In this document: in pieces, positions 1 to 5,813 of the stretch
Layout: each line of letters opens with the position of its first letter
How positions within the stretch are numbered: position 1 is the first letter of the stretch
Assembly (NCBI GenBank): GCA_015521385.1
Contig: WAOH01000187.1
Coordinates: 1-8,440, forward strand
Direction of reading: 5' to 3'
DNA length: 8,440 nucleotides
From: Thermoproteota archaeon
GTDB taxonomy: Archaea > Korarchaeota > Korarchaeia > Korarchaeales > Korarchaeaceae
Notes under the pieces: generated by a model
The model's input: only the letters and a program-made list of their open reading frames with translations
Database searches by the model: none
Told to the model about the DNA's origin: nothing
Translations under genes and position numbers: made by a program

Positions 1-532
1 CGGTTGGGCGATAATCTCGGGGAACCCCCTCCACCTCATAGCTCACTTGTATTGAGAGCGGCTGACCCAAGGTGATCTCTCGGGACTGCGGCACGACCAC
101 GAGGGTAGCGTTCACGCGAGGTTTGACCACCATTATGGAGGAGGCGTTCCCCTCCACCAGCTTCAGACCGACTTCTCCCTTCTTGAAGAACCTAACCACG
201 GGTCTCACGAAGTTAGGGCCCTCGAGGGAGTTCCTGTCCACGTCAACTATTATGGGGACGAGTATGGTCGCATTCGGTCTCAACTCCCTCAAGCCCAAGT
301 TCCTCGTGAAGGCGCCCCAAGGAGTTATCAGCTTCACGTAATCGATCAGGATTATCCCATCGACGTTCGTCAGCGACACATTCACCGTGCAGGGGTAGCC
401 CGCCACGCAGGGATCCCTAGGCTCTATGGTAACGCTCAGTTCGGTCCCCTGAGACTGAGCCAGTATCGGTGCCGTGAAGCTCAGGATCAGAAGCGCCGTC
501 ATGATGTAGAGGGCTTTGGAGGCAGCCTTCAT
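1..532 (-). CDS. Secreted Ig-like repeat protein (N-terminal part; gene runs off the left edge)
   Basis: The reading frame is open from an ATG at 532 to the window edge, giving 177 residues with no stop, so the C-terminus is missing. Residues 1-25 form a clear signal peptide: Lys2 and Lys6, a hydrophobic core around residues 8-24, and an ILA-Q cleavage site after Ala25. The mature part is rich in beta-strand-like segments. Two stretches look like starts of successive Ig-like or CARDB-like domains: residues about 31-56 (LSVTIEP, then CVAGYPC, then VNVSLTN) and about 141-168 (ATLVVVP, then ITLGQPLSIQVSY). Four N-glycosylation sequons are visible (Asn51, 87, 129, 141). Cys42 and Cys48 could form a disulfide. 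I infer an extracellular or cell-surface protein; no enzymatic motif is seen and the exact family is unknown. It diverges from the DUF460 gene across a 55-base gap, and an AT-rich box about 26 bases upstream suggests a leaderless transcript. Confidence 0.75.
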   Translation of the reverse strand, partial: MKAASKALYIMTALLILSFTAPILAQSQGTELSVTIEPRDPCVAGYPCTVNVSLTNVDGIILIDYVKLITPWGAFTRNLGLRELRPNATILVPIIVDVDRNSLEGPNFVRPVVRFFKKGEVGLKLVEGNASSIMVVKPRVNATLVVVPQSREITLGQPLSIQVSYEVEGVPRDYRPT

Positions 533-554
533 CAGCCCCTTAAGGGAGCTAAGC

Positions 555-562
555 TTTATTAA
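555..562. promoter_or_regulatory. Shared TATA-like box (TTTATTAA) between divergent genes
   Basis: This is the only AT-rich element in the 55-base gap between the two divergent starts. Its centre lies about 26 bases from the ATG of the secreted-protein gene on the minus strand and about 30 bases from the ATG of the DUF460 gene on the plus strand. Both distances suit archaeal TBP/TFB promoters with leaderless or very short leaders. The element reads TTTATTAA on one strand and TTAATAAA on the other, so one site could serve both directions. No transcript data are available here. Confidence 0.5.
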
Positions 563-587
563 CCTAGTCGAGTGAAGGTCATATCGA

Positions 588-2621
588 ATGGACGATTTGG
601 TGGTAGCTGGAATAGACATCAGATCGGGTTCACCTAGGTCTAAGAAGAGGCCCACGTACTCGGTGTCCATAGTAAGGGGGGAGGACATACTTTTCGAGGA
701 CGAAGAGGTCACCTTGGACGATGTCTTCTCCCTGATGAGGAGGTATGGGGTCAAGATACTGGCCACGGATAACATTTACGAGCTAGCAGAGGACATCAAG
801 GGGCTCAGGCGTGTCATGGAGAAGATCCCTCCCGGGAGCAAACTCGTCCAGGTCACCGGATCCCCCAAAGGCATAAGACCCCTCTCCTCCATAGCCAAGG
901 AGGCGGGTCTCCCATCCCCCTCCCACAGGGATCCGCTGGGTACCGCTAGGATAGTCGCGAGGCTCGCTCAGAGGGGAATAGGGATAGAGATCGTAGCTAT
1001 GTATCCTGAAACCAGAGTTCTCATAACTAAGAACAGGAGCATAAGGCAGGGAGGCTCGGGAAGCGACAGATGGAGGAGATCCATAGAAGCTAGCATACTC
1101 AGCGAGGCCAATAGGATAGCTACGGAACTCGATGCCGCCAATCTCGACTACGATCTCTACGTGGAGAGGGCTTCAGGTGGATTGAAGAGGGCGGAATTCA
1201 TAGTCTACGCGGGAATAGACGATGTCAAAAGAGTGGTCAAGGAAAGCAGTGAGTGGACACCCTTGAGGGTGGTGGTGAGGCAGTCCTGGAGGAGCAAGAT
1301 AAAGTTCCCCTCGAGCAGACTCTCACCCCTTCCCAGGTCGAGGCCCATCATAGTCGGTATAGATCCAGGCATGTCTGTGGGCCTCGCCGTCATCGACTTG
1401 GATGCCAACCTTCTGGCCCTGAAAACCATGAGAAGGGCCTCTAGATCTGAGATAGTGGAGGAAATACTCAACCACGGCTACCCCGTGATAATAGCGACGG
1501 ATGTAAATCCACCTCCCAAGAGCGTCGTTAGGATAGCGAGCATGTTCGACTCCAAGCTGATGGTGGCGAAGTACGACATGAAGGCCGACGAGAAGAAGAG
1601 GATCGTGGCTGACTACGAGGAGCTTAAGGGAATAAGGGTTGAGAGCTCTCATGAGAGGGACTCCCTAGCGGCGGCCCTCAAGGTATACTATAGGGTGAAG
1701 AACCTCGTCTCCAAGGCGAGGCTGAAGGCCAAGGAGGAGGGACTGTCTAGCGAGAGCGACCGCATCATAACCAAGGTGCTCAAGGGCACCCCGATTTCCG
1801 TGGCCATAGAGGAGATACTCGCGGAGAGGGAGGAGGAGAGGGAGGTAAGGGAACTCACTTATGCCGAGCTGAAGAGGGAGCTTAGAAGGCTCAACAAGTA
1901 CGTGAGGAGCCTCAATGAGAGAATAGATGAGCTGAAGAGGGAGCTGGAGAGGAAGGACATGCTTCTAATGGAGAAGGAGAGGGAAATAAGTGAGCTGAGG
2001 AGGAAGATCGAGAATCTAGAGGATGAGAGGTCCAGAGAGCTGGAGCTGGATAGGAGGATCTCGGTCAGGGACGCTAGGATAAAGGAGCTCGAGCAGGAAC
2101 TGGAGAGGGAGAGATGGAGGGGTGAATTGCTCAGATCGCAGATGAGGCAGCTCGCTAGCTCCTCGAGACAGGTTGAGGGGGTGAAGCTGATAGTCCTGCC
2201 GTCTCTGTCCAAGGAGAAGATCGATGAGTTAGGGGATAGGGCATCTGAAGGTGTATTGTTGGCTCTTGACGCTACCGGAGCCAGCACCGGTGTTCTCAGG
2301 AGGCTGAAGGAGGTGGGCGTTAGGGCCGTCCTCTACCGCGGTAACCCCCCTCCCAAGGAGTTCATTGAGAGGGCTAGGACGGAGGGCATAATCGTGGCCT
2401 CTCTCAATGGATTCAGGATCTCTTGGAGCGGGTTGGATCCCATCCTCCCGTCAGAGGAAGCACTCAGGTTGCTGTCTACCGTGAGCACCGAAAGCAAAGC
2501 GGAGAAAATCGACGGTAGGAGTGAGTTGGATGTTTTGAACATAATAAGGGACTACAGGATGACCCTGCTCAAGGCAGTGAGTGGCGGAGGAGAGTCGGCT
2601 GAGGAGGTGGAGTCGGGGTAA
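588..2621 (+). CDS. DUF460 / COG2433 family protein, predicted RNase H/RuvC-fold nuclease with coiled coil
   Basis: This 677-residue protein matches the archaeal DUF460 family, which is predicted to have an RNase H/RuvC-like nuclease fold. No biochemical role is established to my knowledge. The clearest nuclease-like domain is residues about 253-375: GIDPG with Asp259 on the first strand, ATD with Asp305, and HERDSLAAA with Glu356 and Asp358 on the last helix. The N-terminal residues 1-125 repeat this layout with GID (Asp10), ATD (Asp61) and HRDPLGTA (Asp115), suggesting a duplicated fold. Residues 126-250 link the two. Residues about 423-526 are a long, highly charged coiled coil. A compact alpha/beta domain follows at about 529-645, including a GNPPP turn. 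I infer an oligomeric nucleic-acid enzyme or a structural derivative of one. The ATG at 588 fits the TATA-like box 30 bases upstream. The gene ends 42 bases before eS30, which has its own promoter-like box, so the two need not share a transcript. Confidence 0.88.
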   Translation: MDDLVVAGIDIRSGSPRSKKRPTYSVSIVRGEDILFEDEEVTLDDVFSLMRRYGVKILATDNIYELAEDIKGLRRVMEKIPPGSKLVQVTGSPKGIRPLSSIAKEAGLPSPSHRDPLGTARIVARLAQRGIGIEIVAMYPETRVLITKNRSIRQGGSGSDRWRRSIEASILSEANRIATELDAANLDYDLYVERASGGLKRAEFIVYAGIDDVKRVVKESSEWTPLRVVVRQSWRSKIKFPSSRLSPLPRSRPIIVGIDPGMSVGLAVIDLDANLLALKTMRRASRSEIVEEILNHGYPVIIATDVNPPPKSVVRIASMFDSKLMVAKYDMKADEKKRIVADYEELKGIRVESSHERDSLAAALKVYYRVKNLVSKARLKAKEEGLSSESDRIITKVLKGTPISVAIEEILAEREEEREVRELTYAELKRELRRLNKYVRSLNERIDELKRELERKDMLLMEKEREISELRRKIENLEDERSRELELDRRISVRDARIKELEQELERERWRGELLRSQMRQLASSSRQVEGVKLIVLPSLSKEKIDELGDRASEGVLLALDATGASTGVLRRLKEVGVRAVLYRGNPPPKEFIERARTEGIIVASLNGFRISWSGLDPILPSEEALRLLSTVSTESKAEKIDGRSELDVLNIIRDYRMTLLKAVSGGGESAEEVESG

Positions 2622-2623
2622 GG

Positions 2624-2632
2624 TATATTAAT
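2624..2632 (+). promoter_or_regulatory. TATA-like box for the eS30 gene
   Basis: The sequence TATATTAAT starts three bases after the DUF460 stop codon. Its centre lies about 36 bases before the eS30 ATG, so initiation about 26 bases downstream would give a leader of roughly 10 bases that includes the GGTGG site. Assignment rests on position and composition only. Confidence 0.5.
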
Positions 2633-2652
2633 CGGACAGATCATATCACACC

Positions 2653-2657
2653 GGTGG
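2653..2657 (+). promoter_or_regulatory. Ribosome-binding site GGTGG for eS30
   Basis: GGTGG lies six bases before the ATG at 2664. The same GGTGG plus six-base spacing precedes fibrillarin at 3999-4003. It supports the short eS30 reading frame as a translated gene and fixes its start. Confidence 0.6.
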
Positions 2658-2663
2658 TAAAAT

Positions 2664-2831
2664 ATGCCGAGAGGTACGCACGGTGCGTTGAATAAGGCTG
2701 GGAAGGTCAGATCTCTTACCCCGAAGGTTGAGGCTAGGCCTAGGAGGAGCCCTGTCCCTAGGGTGAGGATAAAGAGCATCTACCGGAAGAGGTTCATACT
2801 CGGAAGGAAGCCCGGGCAGCACCCGATATAA
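2664..2831 (+). CDS. rps30e: Small ribosomal subunit protein eS30 (S30e)
   Basis: A 55-residue, strongly basic protein. It starts MPRGTHGALNKAGKVRSLTP and ends LGRKPGQHPI. The signatures GxLxKAGKVRSxTPKVE, the basic PRVR segment at residues 32-35 and the LGRKPGQ tail are those of the archaeal/eukaryotic S30e family, which sits in the small-subunit shoulder near the decoding region. Length is normal for archaeal members, and no ubiquitin-like leader is present, unlike the animal FAU fusion. Within archaea, eS30 is typical of TACK lineages and absent from most Euryarchaeota, which helps place the organism. The gene has its own TATA-like box and GGTGG site, and a T-run follows four bases after the TAA stop, so it may be a monocistronic unit between the DUF460 gene and the Nop5-fibrillarin operon. 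Confidence 0.93.
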   Translation: MPRGTHGALNKAGKVRSLTPKVEARPRRSPVPRVRIKSIYRKRFILGRKPGQHPI

Positions 2832-2835
2832 GAGA

Positions 2836-2841
2836 TTTTTT
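2836..2841 (+). terminator. Six-T run after eS30; possible terminator and/or AT-rich promoter core for nop5
   Basis: Six consecutive T residues begin five bases after the eS30 stop codon. Archaeal RNA polymerase often terminates at U-runs without a hairpin, so this could end the eS30 transcript. The same GATTTTTTAG stretch (2834-2843) sits about 35 bases before the nop5 TTG and is the only AT-rich segment in the gap, so it may instead act as a poor TATA box for nop5. The two roles cannot be separated from sequence. Confidence 0.4.
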
Positions 2842-2864
2842 AGGACCTCGGTCCTACTTCGAAG
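2841..2864. repeat. Two abutting palindromes upstream of the nop5-fibrillarin operon
   Basis: Positions 2841-2856 form a perfect inverted repeat (TAGGACC, two-base centre TC, GGTCCTA). It is immediately followed by an eight-base perfect palindrome, CTTCGAAG, at 2857-2864. Together they fill the space between the T-run and the likely ribosome-binding site GGAG at 2865-2868. As RNA, the first can fold as a six-pair stem with a CUCG loop. As DNA, it sits where archaeal repressors commonly bind, just downstream of a TATA element. Either a terminator-associated hairpin for eS30 or an operator for nop5 is possible. Confidence 0.6.
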
Positions 2865-2873
2865 GGAGATAGC

Positions 2874-4013
2874 TTGCGAGCATTCTTGGCCCTTCAACCC
2901 TATGGAGTCCTACTGCTTGATCACAAGGGCAAGGTCCTGAAGTCCTGGGGGTTCCCCAAGGATCCCGAGAAGATCGCCAGCATACTGACCGATGGAAGCC
3001 TGCTGGAAGAGCCCCTCAGGAAGCTGCTCACCGGTTTGAAGGCTGATGAGATCGTGGTGAGCGATCAGATACTGAAGGACCTTTTGGATAGGGAGGACAT
3101 CAGGTCGGTACTCTCGCCAGCCGAAGAGGTCTTCCTCCAGCTGAGGAGGGCACCTCACCGCTACGCCTCCCAGATATGGGGAGGGATGAAGCAAAAGGAG
3201 TACTTCAGGATGCTTAATGAGATAGGGATAGAGCTGACGAGGATCAGGATAAAGAAACAGCTGAGTTCCTTGGACCAGCAGGTCATGAAGGCCATTGACT
3301 ACATCGACCACGCTAACAAGGCGCTGAACGTCTTGGCCCCGGCCATCAGAGAGTGGTACTCCATTCACTTCCCTGAGCTGAATGACTTGGTAGAGGATCA
3401 CCCGCTGTTCATGAAGGTGGTTTCTCTACAGCCCGACAGGAGGAAAATCACCTTGGAGATACTGAAGGAGGCGGGATTGAGCGACACCAAGGCTAAGCAG
3501 GTTATGGAGGCCGCGAGGAACTCGATAGGGGCTGATTTCGAGGAGAGCGACCTTGAGATATTGAGGAAGGTCGCTGAGAATTGGATATCCCTTTACGAAT
3601 CTAGGAAGATGGTGGAGTCCTTCATAGAGGACCTCATGAGACGCGCGGCCCCCAACCTCTCAGCGGTCGTCCACCCGCTGGTGGGAGCAAGACTCATAGC
3701 CGTGGCCGGGGGCCTGAGCAGGCTCGCTAGCCTGCCGGCCAGCTCAATTCAGATCCTAGGTGCCCACAAGGCGATATTCATGCACTTGGTGAAGGGAGCC
3801 AAGCCCCCGAAGCACGGCATACTCTTCCAGGCCAAGGAGGTGAGGACCGCGCCCAAGAAGCTCAGGGGAAAGGTCGCGAGGCTGCTGGCGACCAAGATAG
3901 CCATAGCCGCCAGGGTGGACGCGTTCGGTGATGGCAGGTACATCGGCGACCAGCTGAGGAAGGAGATAGATGAGAAGCTGAGGGAGATCCTGAGTAGGGG
4001 TGGTAGGAAATGA
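2874..4013 (+). CDS. nop5: Nop5 (archaeal Nop56/58), scaffold protein of box C/D RNA methylation complexes
   Basis: This 379-residue protein scaffolds box C/D sRNPs: it binds fibrillarin through its N-terminal domain, dimerises through a coiled coil, and holds the L7Ae-bound guide RNA with its C-terminal Nop domain. Residues 1-115 are the fibrillarin-binding part. Residues about 120-175 contain the conserved helical segment ending in REWYSIHFPEL (Glu160-Leu169). The Nop domain spans about 255-365, with HPLVGARLIAVAGGL, LPASSIQILGAHKAIF, PKHGILF and a basic KKLRGKVARLLATK helix. Two points in the Nop motif are atypical: His298 replaces the Glu of the usual GAEK, and Met replaces the Arg of the usual ALFR. 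The lysine-rich tail of many homologues is nearly absent. The start is a TTG five bases after GGAG; no in-frame ATG gives the family's N-terminal strand. The stop overlaps the fibrillarin start in ATGA, implying translational coupling and balanced production of the two partners. Confidence 0.95.
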   Translation: MRAFLALQPYGVLLLDHKGKVLKSWGFPKDPEKIASILTDGSLLEEPLRKLLTGLKADEIVVSDQILKDLLDREDIRSVLSPAEEVFLQLRRAPHRYASQIWGGMKQKEYFRMLNEIGIELTRIRIKKQLSSLDQQVMKAIDYIDHANKALNVLAPAIREWYSIHFPELNDLVEDHPLFMKVVSLQPDRRKITLEILKEAGLSDTKAKQVMEAARNSIGADFEESDLEILRKVAENWISLYESRKMVESFIEDLMRRAAPNLSAVVHPLVGARLIAVAGGLSRLASLPASSIQILGAHKAIFMHLVKGAKPPKHGILFQAKEVRTAPKKLRGKVARLLATKIAIAARVDAFGDGRYIGDQLRKEIDEKLREILSRGGRK

Positions 4014-4693
4014 GGGTTAAGGAGGATCAGAAGTTCCGCAACCTGTTCTGGATACTGGATGGTAAGAAGCAGCTGGCGACCAAGAGCATAGCTCCGGGTC
4101 ACAGGGTCTACGATGAGATTGTGAGACAGATCAAGGGGGAGGAGTACAGGATTTGGAATCCCTACAGGTCGAAGCTGGCGGCCGCCATATACAAGGGCCT
4201 GAAGAACTTCCCGTTCAGGAGGGGGACCAAGGTCCTGTACCTGGGCATCGCGTCGGGAACCACTGCCTCCCACGTGAGCGATGTGATCGAGGATGACGGG
4301 GTCATATTCGGCGTGGAGATAGCTCATAGGGTTCTCAGAGATCTTCTAGGAGTGGCTGAGGTGAGGAGGAACATCGTACCCATCATGGAAAGTGCTAGAA
4401 GGCCTCAAAGCTACTCCTGGATCGTCTCAGAGGTTGATGTGGTTTACGAGGATGTCGCACAGCCTGATCAGGCCAGCATACTGGTGAAGAACGCCGATAT
4501 CTTCCTCAGGAAGGGTGGCATAGCCATGATAGCCGTCAAGGCCAGCAGTATAGACGTGACCCTCCCGCCCAAGAAGGTCTACAGGCTGGTAGAGAGGGAG
4601 GTCACCTCCACCGGCAGATACAAGTTGCTGGAGACGGTGGATCTCTCGCCCTACGACCCCAAGCACGCTATGATGGTCTTCAGGAAGCTGTGA
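4010..4693 (+). CDS. flpA: Fibrillarin-like rRNA/tRNA 2'-O-methyltransferase
   Basis: This 227-residue enzyme is the SAM-dependent catalytic subunit of box C/D sRNPs, methylating ribose 2'-OH groups of rRNA and tRNA at guide-selected sites. Visible family motifs are YRIWNPYRSKLAAAI in the N-terminal part, the SAM-binding loop VLYLGIASGTTASHVSD around residues 75-91, YEDVAQPDQA with Asp148, VKASSID with catalytic-type Lys177, and PYDPKHAM with His219. One deviation stands out: the segment usually written ILADAR reads IMESAR here, putting Ser128 at the position of a normally conserved Asp. Length is normal for archaea. The ATG overlaps the nop5 stop (ATGA) and is preceded by GGTGG six bases upstream. 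The last 14 bases overlap the 3' end of trm1 on the other strand, leaving no room for a dedicated terminator between them. Confidence 0.96.
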   Translation: MRVKEDQKFRNLFWILDGKKQLATKSIAPGHRVYDEIVRQIKGEEYRIWNPYRSKLAAAIYKGLKNFPFRRGTKVLYLGIASGTTASHVSDVIEDDGVIFGVEIAHRVLRDLLGVAEVRRNIVPIMESARRPQSYSWIVSEVDVVYEDVAQPDQASILVKNADIFLRKGGIAMIAVKASSIDVTLPPKKVYRLVEREVTSTGRYKLLETVDLSPYDPKHAMMVFRKL

Positions 4694-5813
4694 TCTCCCT
4701 TACTACTTCCTCCATCTCCGACCTGCTCGCCGTAGTCTTCACCCCGAGAGGTTCCAAGTGCGTTCTGGCGGCGAAATACCCCCTTTCCCTCAAGGTGGCA
4801 ATGACATCGCTAATCTTGGGCATTTTAGTGCGTAAACGTGAGCAGATGTCATCTAGCATGTAGTAGAAGGGAGGACCACCGGACTCCTCCCTCAGTGCGT
4901 GTAGAAGGCGTTCGACCTCCTCATTTATCGCAGCCACACCCTCCAAGAACTGTGGATCAGCGGTCTCGTCCAGCCATAAGGGACCGAACAGTTTGCCGCA
5001 TTCGACACCGGGCGGGTCGATCCCCCTGTGAATCACATGCTCCCCGTCACAGATCTCCACCCAGCCCAGAGATTCCCTGAGCTGGCGGCTGGAGGCCGAA
5101 GGTCCCCTATCGACGGAGAAAAACACCCTAATGTAGTGCTCCTTTCCGTAGGAGAGTAGGGGTCTGGCGACGAGGTCGAGCCTGGCCGCTATCCTGGCGG
5201 TGAAGGAGATCAGCGCGCGTATCCCGAACTCCTTGTGAAAGGGGAGCTTCCTCCCCCACACCCCGTAGTACCTGAACAGCTTGTCCGGGTAGATGCCGAA
5301 CAGGGGCGGAGTGTCCGTGGCCGTGACCCCTAAGATGCCGCCCCTCCTGACGGCCCTCAGGAAGGAATCGATGTAGGGAGCGGGGGAACCGAAGGGGTCT
5401 AGATCCAGGTAATGGGGCCTATTTCCCTCCCACGCGAGTTTCTCGGCTTCCAGCCTGGCGTCTGAGCAGGTCGCCCTGATCCTCACCCCGTTGAGCCTCG
5501 CATTCAGCTTTATCACATGAACCGCTAAGCAGTTGGAGTCGTTGGCCATCACCTCGTTGACGCCCCCTTCAACGGCCAATCTGAGGGCCCTGACCCCCGA
5601 CGCGGCCATGAGATCCGCGGCGCTCTCCACATTCGTGGACTTGACGATGGAGATTGTGATGTCCCTGTTCAGCTTCATTCTCGGGTTGTAGAACACCGGC
5701 GCCTTCGTGTAGGACAGGCCCATCCTCTCCAAGTGCTCCAAGTCGGTGGAGTAGAAGGTCACGCTTCCCTCCCTATATAGCTTGAGCGGTATGCTGAGCG
5801 AGGGTTCCATCAT
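4680..5813 (-). CDS. trm1: tRNA (guanine26-N2)-dimethyltransferase Trm1
   Basis: Trm1 transfers two methyl groups from SAM to N2 of guanine 26 in tRNA. Numbered from the ATG at 5813 (377 residues, close to the roughly 380 of Pyrococcus Trm1), the protein shows the family hallmarks APVFYNPRMKLNRD (38-51), the SAM loop DLMAASGVRALR (67-78), the catalytic-type DLDPFGSP (137-144), GVTATDTPPLFG (162-173), GPLWL (277-281), and a C-terminal winged-helix-like end RTHLEPLGVKT (350-360). Cys255, His259 and Cys272 may be the remains of a zinc site found in some relatives. The frame stays open to 6017, but those extra residues are antisense to the THEP1 P-loop and lie upstream of the TATA-like box, so I reject the longer start. 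ATG codons at 5813 and 5810 are both possible; the TATA-like box at 5830-5839 suits a leaderless transcript beginning at either. Confidence 0.94.
   Translation of the reverse strand: MMEPSLSIPLKLYREGSVTFYSTDLEHLERMGLSYTKAPVFYNPRMKLNRDITISIVKSTNVESAADLMAASGVRALRLAVEGGVNEVMANDSNCLAVHVIKLNARLNGVRIRATCSDARLEAEKLAWEGNRPHYLDLDPFGSPAPYIDSFLRAVRRGGILGVTATDTPPLFGIYPDKLFRYYGVWGRKLPFHKEFGIRALISFTARIAARLDLVARPLLSYGKEHYIRVFFSVDRGPSASSRQLRESLGWVEICDGEHVIHRGIDPPGVECGKLFGPLWLDETADPQFLEGVAAINEEVERLLHALREESGGPPFYYMLDDICSRLRTKMPKISDVIATLRERGYFAARTHLEPLGVKTTASRSEMEEVVREITAS
5774..5779 (+). promoter_or_regulatory. TATA-like box (TATATA) for the THEP1 NTPase gene, inside trm1
   Basis: TATATA lies about 35 bases before the THEP1 ATG at 5812. 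Initiation about 26 bases downstream would leave a short leader of about 10 bases that carries GAGG at 5800-5803. The box lies within trm1 codons for the Lys-Leu-Tyr-Arg stretch, so it is constrained both as promoter and as coding sequence. It also argues against earlier THEP1 starts at 5782 or 5791, which lie too close to the box. Confidence 0.5.

Noticed and set aside
72..341. Plus-strand 89-codon frame inside the secreted-protein gene
   Set aside because: It is antisense to a frame with a clear signal peptide and sequons, shows no recognisable domain and has no promoter-like box.
1859..2287. Minus-strand 142-codon frame rich in Ser and Leu
   Set aside because: It is the complement of the Glu/Arg/Leu-rich coiled coil in the DUF460 protein. 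The composition is a mirror effect, and there is no promoter or ribosome-binding site.
2646..2897. Minus-strand frame covering eS30
   Set aside because: It is antisense to a well-recognised ribosomal protein and reads across the eS30-nop5 gap; no family resemblance.
3043..3080. Plus-strand CTGATGA followed by CTGA within nop5, resembling a box C/D RNA
   Set aside because: The first base of the C box is not a purine, the spacing is wrong, and the bases are explained by nop5 codons.
5782..5811. Earlier THEP1 starts at TTG 5782 or ATG 5791
   Set aside because: They lie only 5-17 bases from the TATATA box and add residues before a P-loop that normally sits within the first 10-20 residues.
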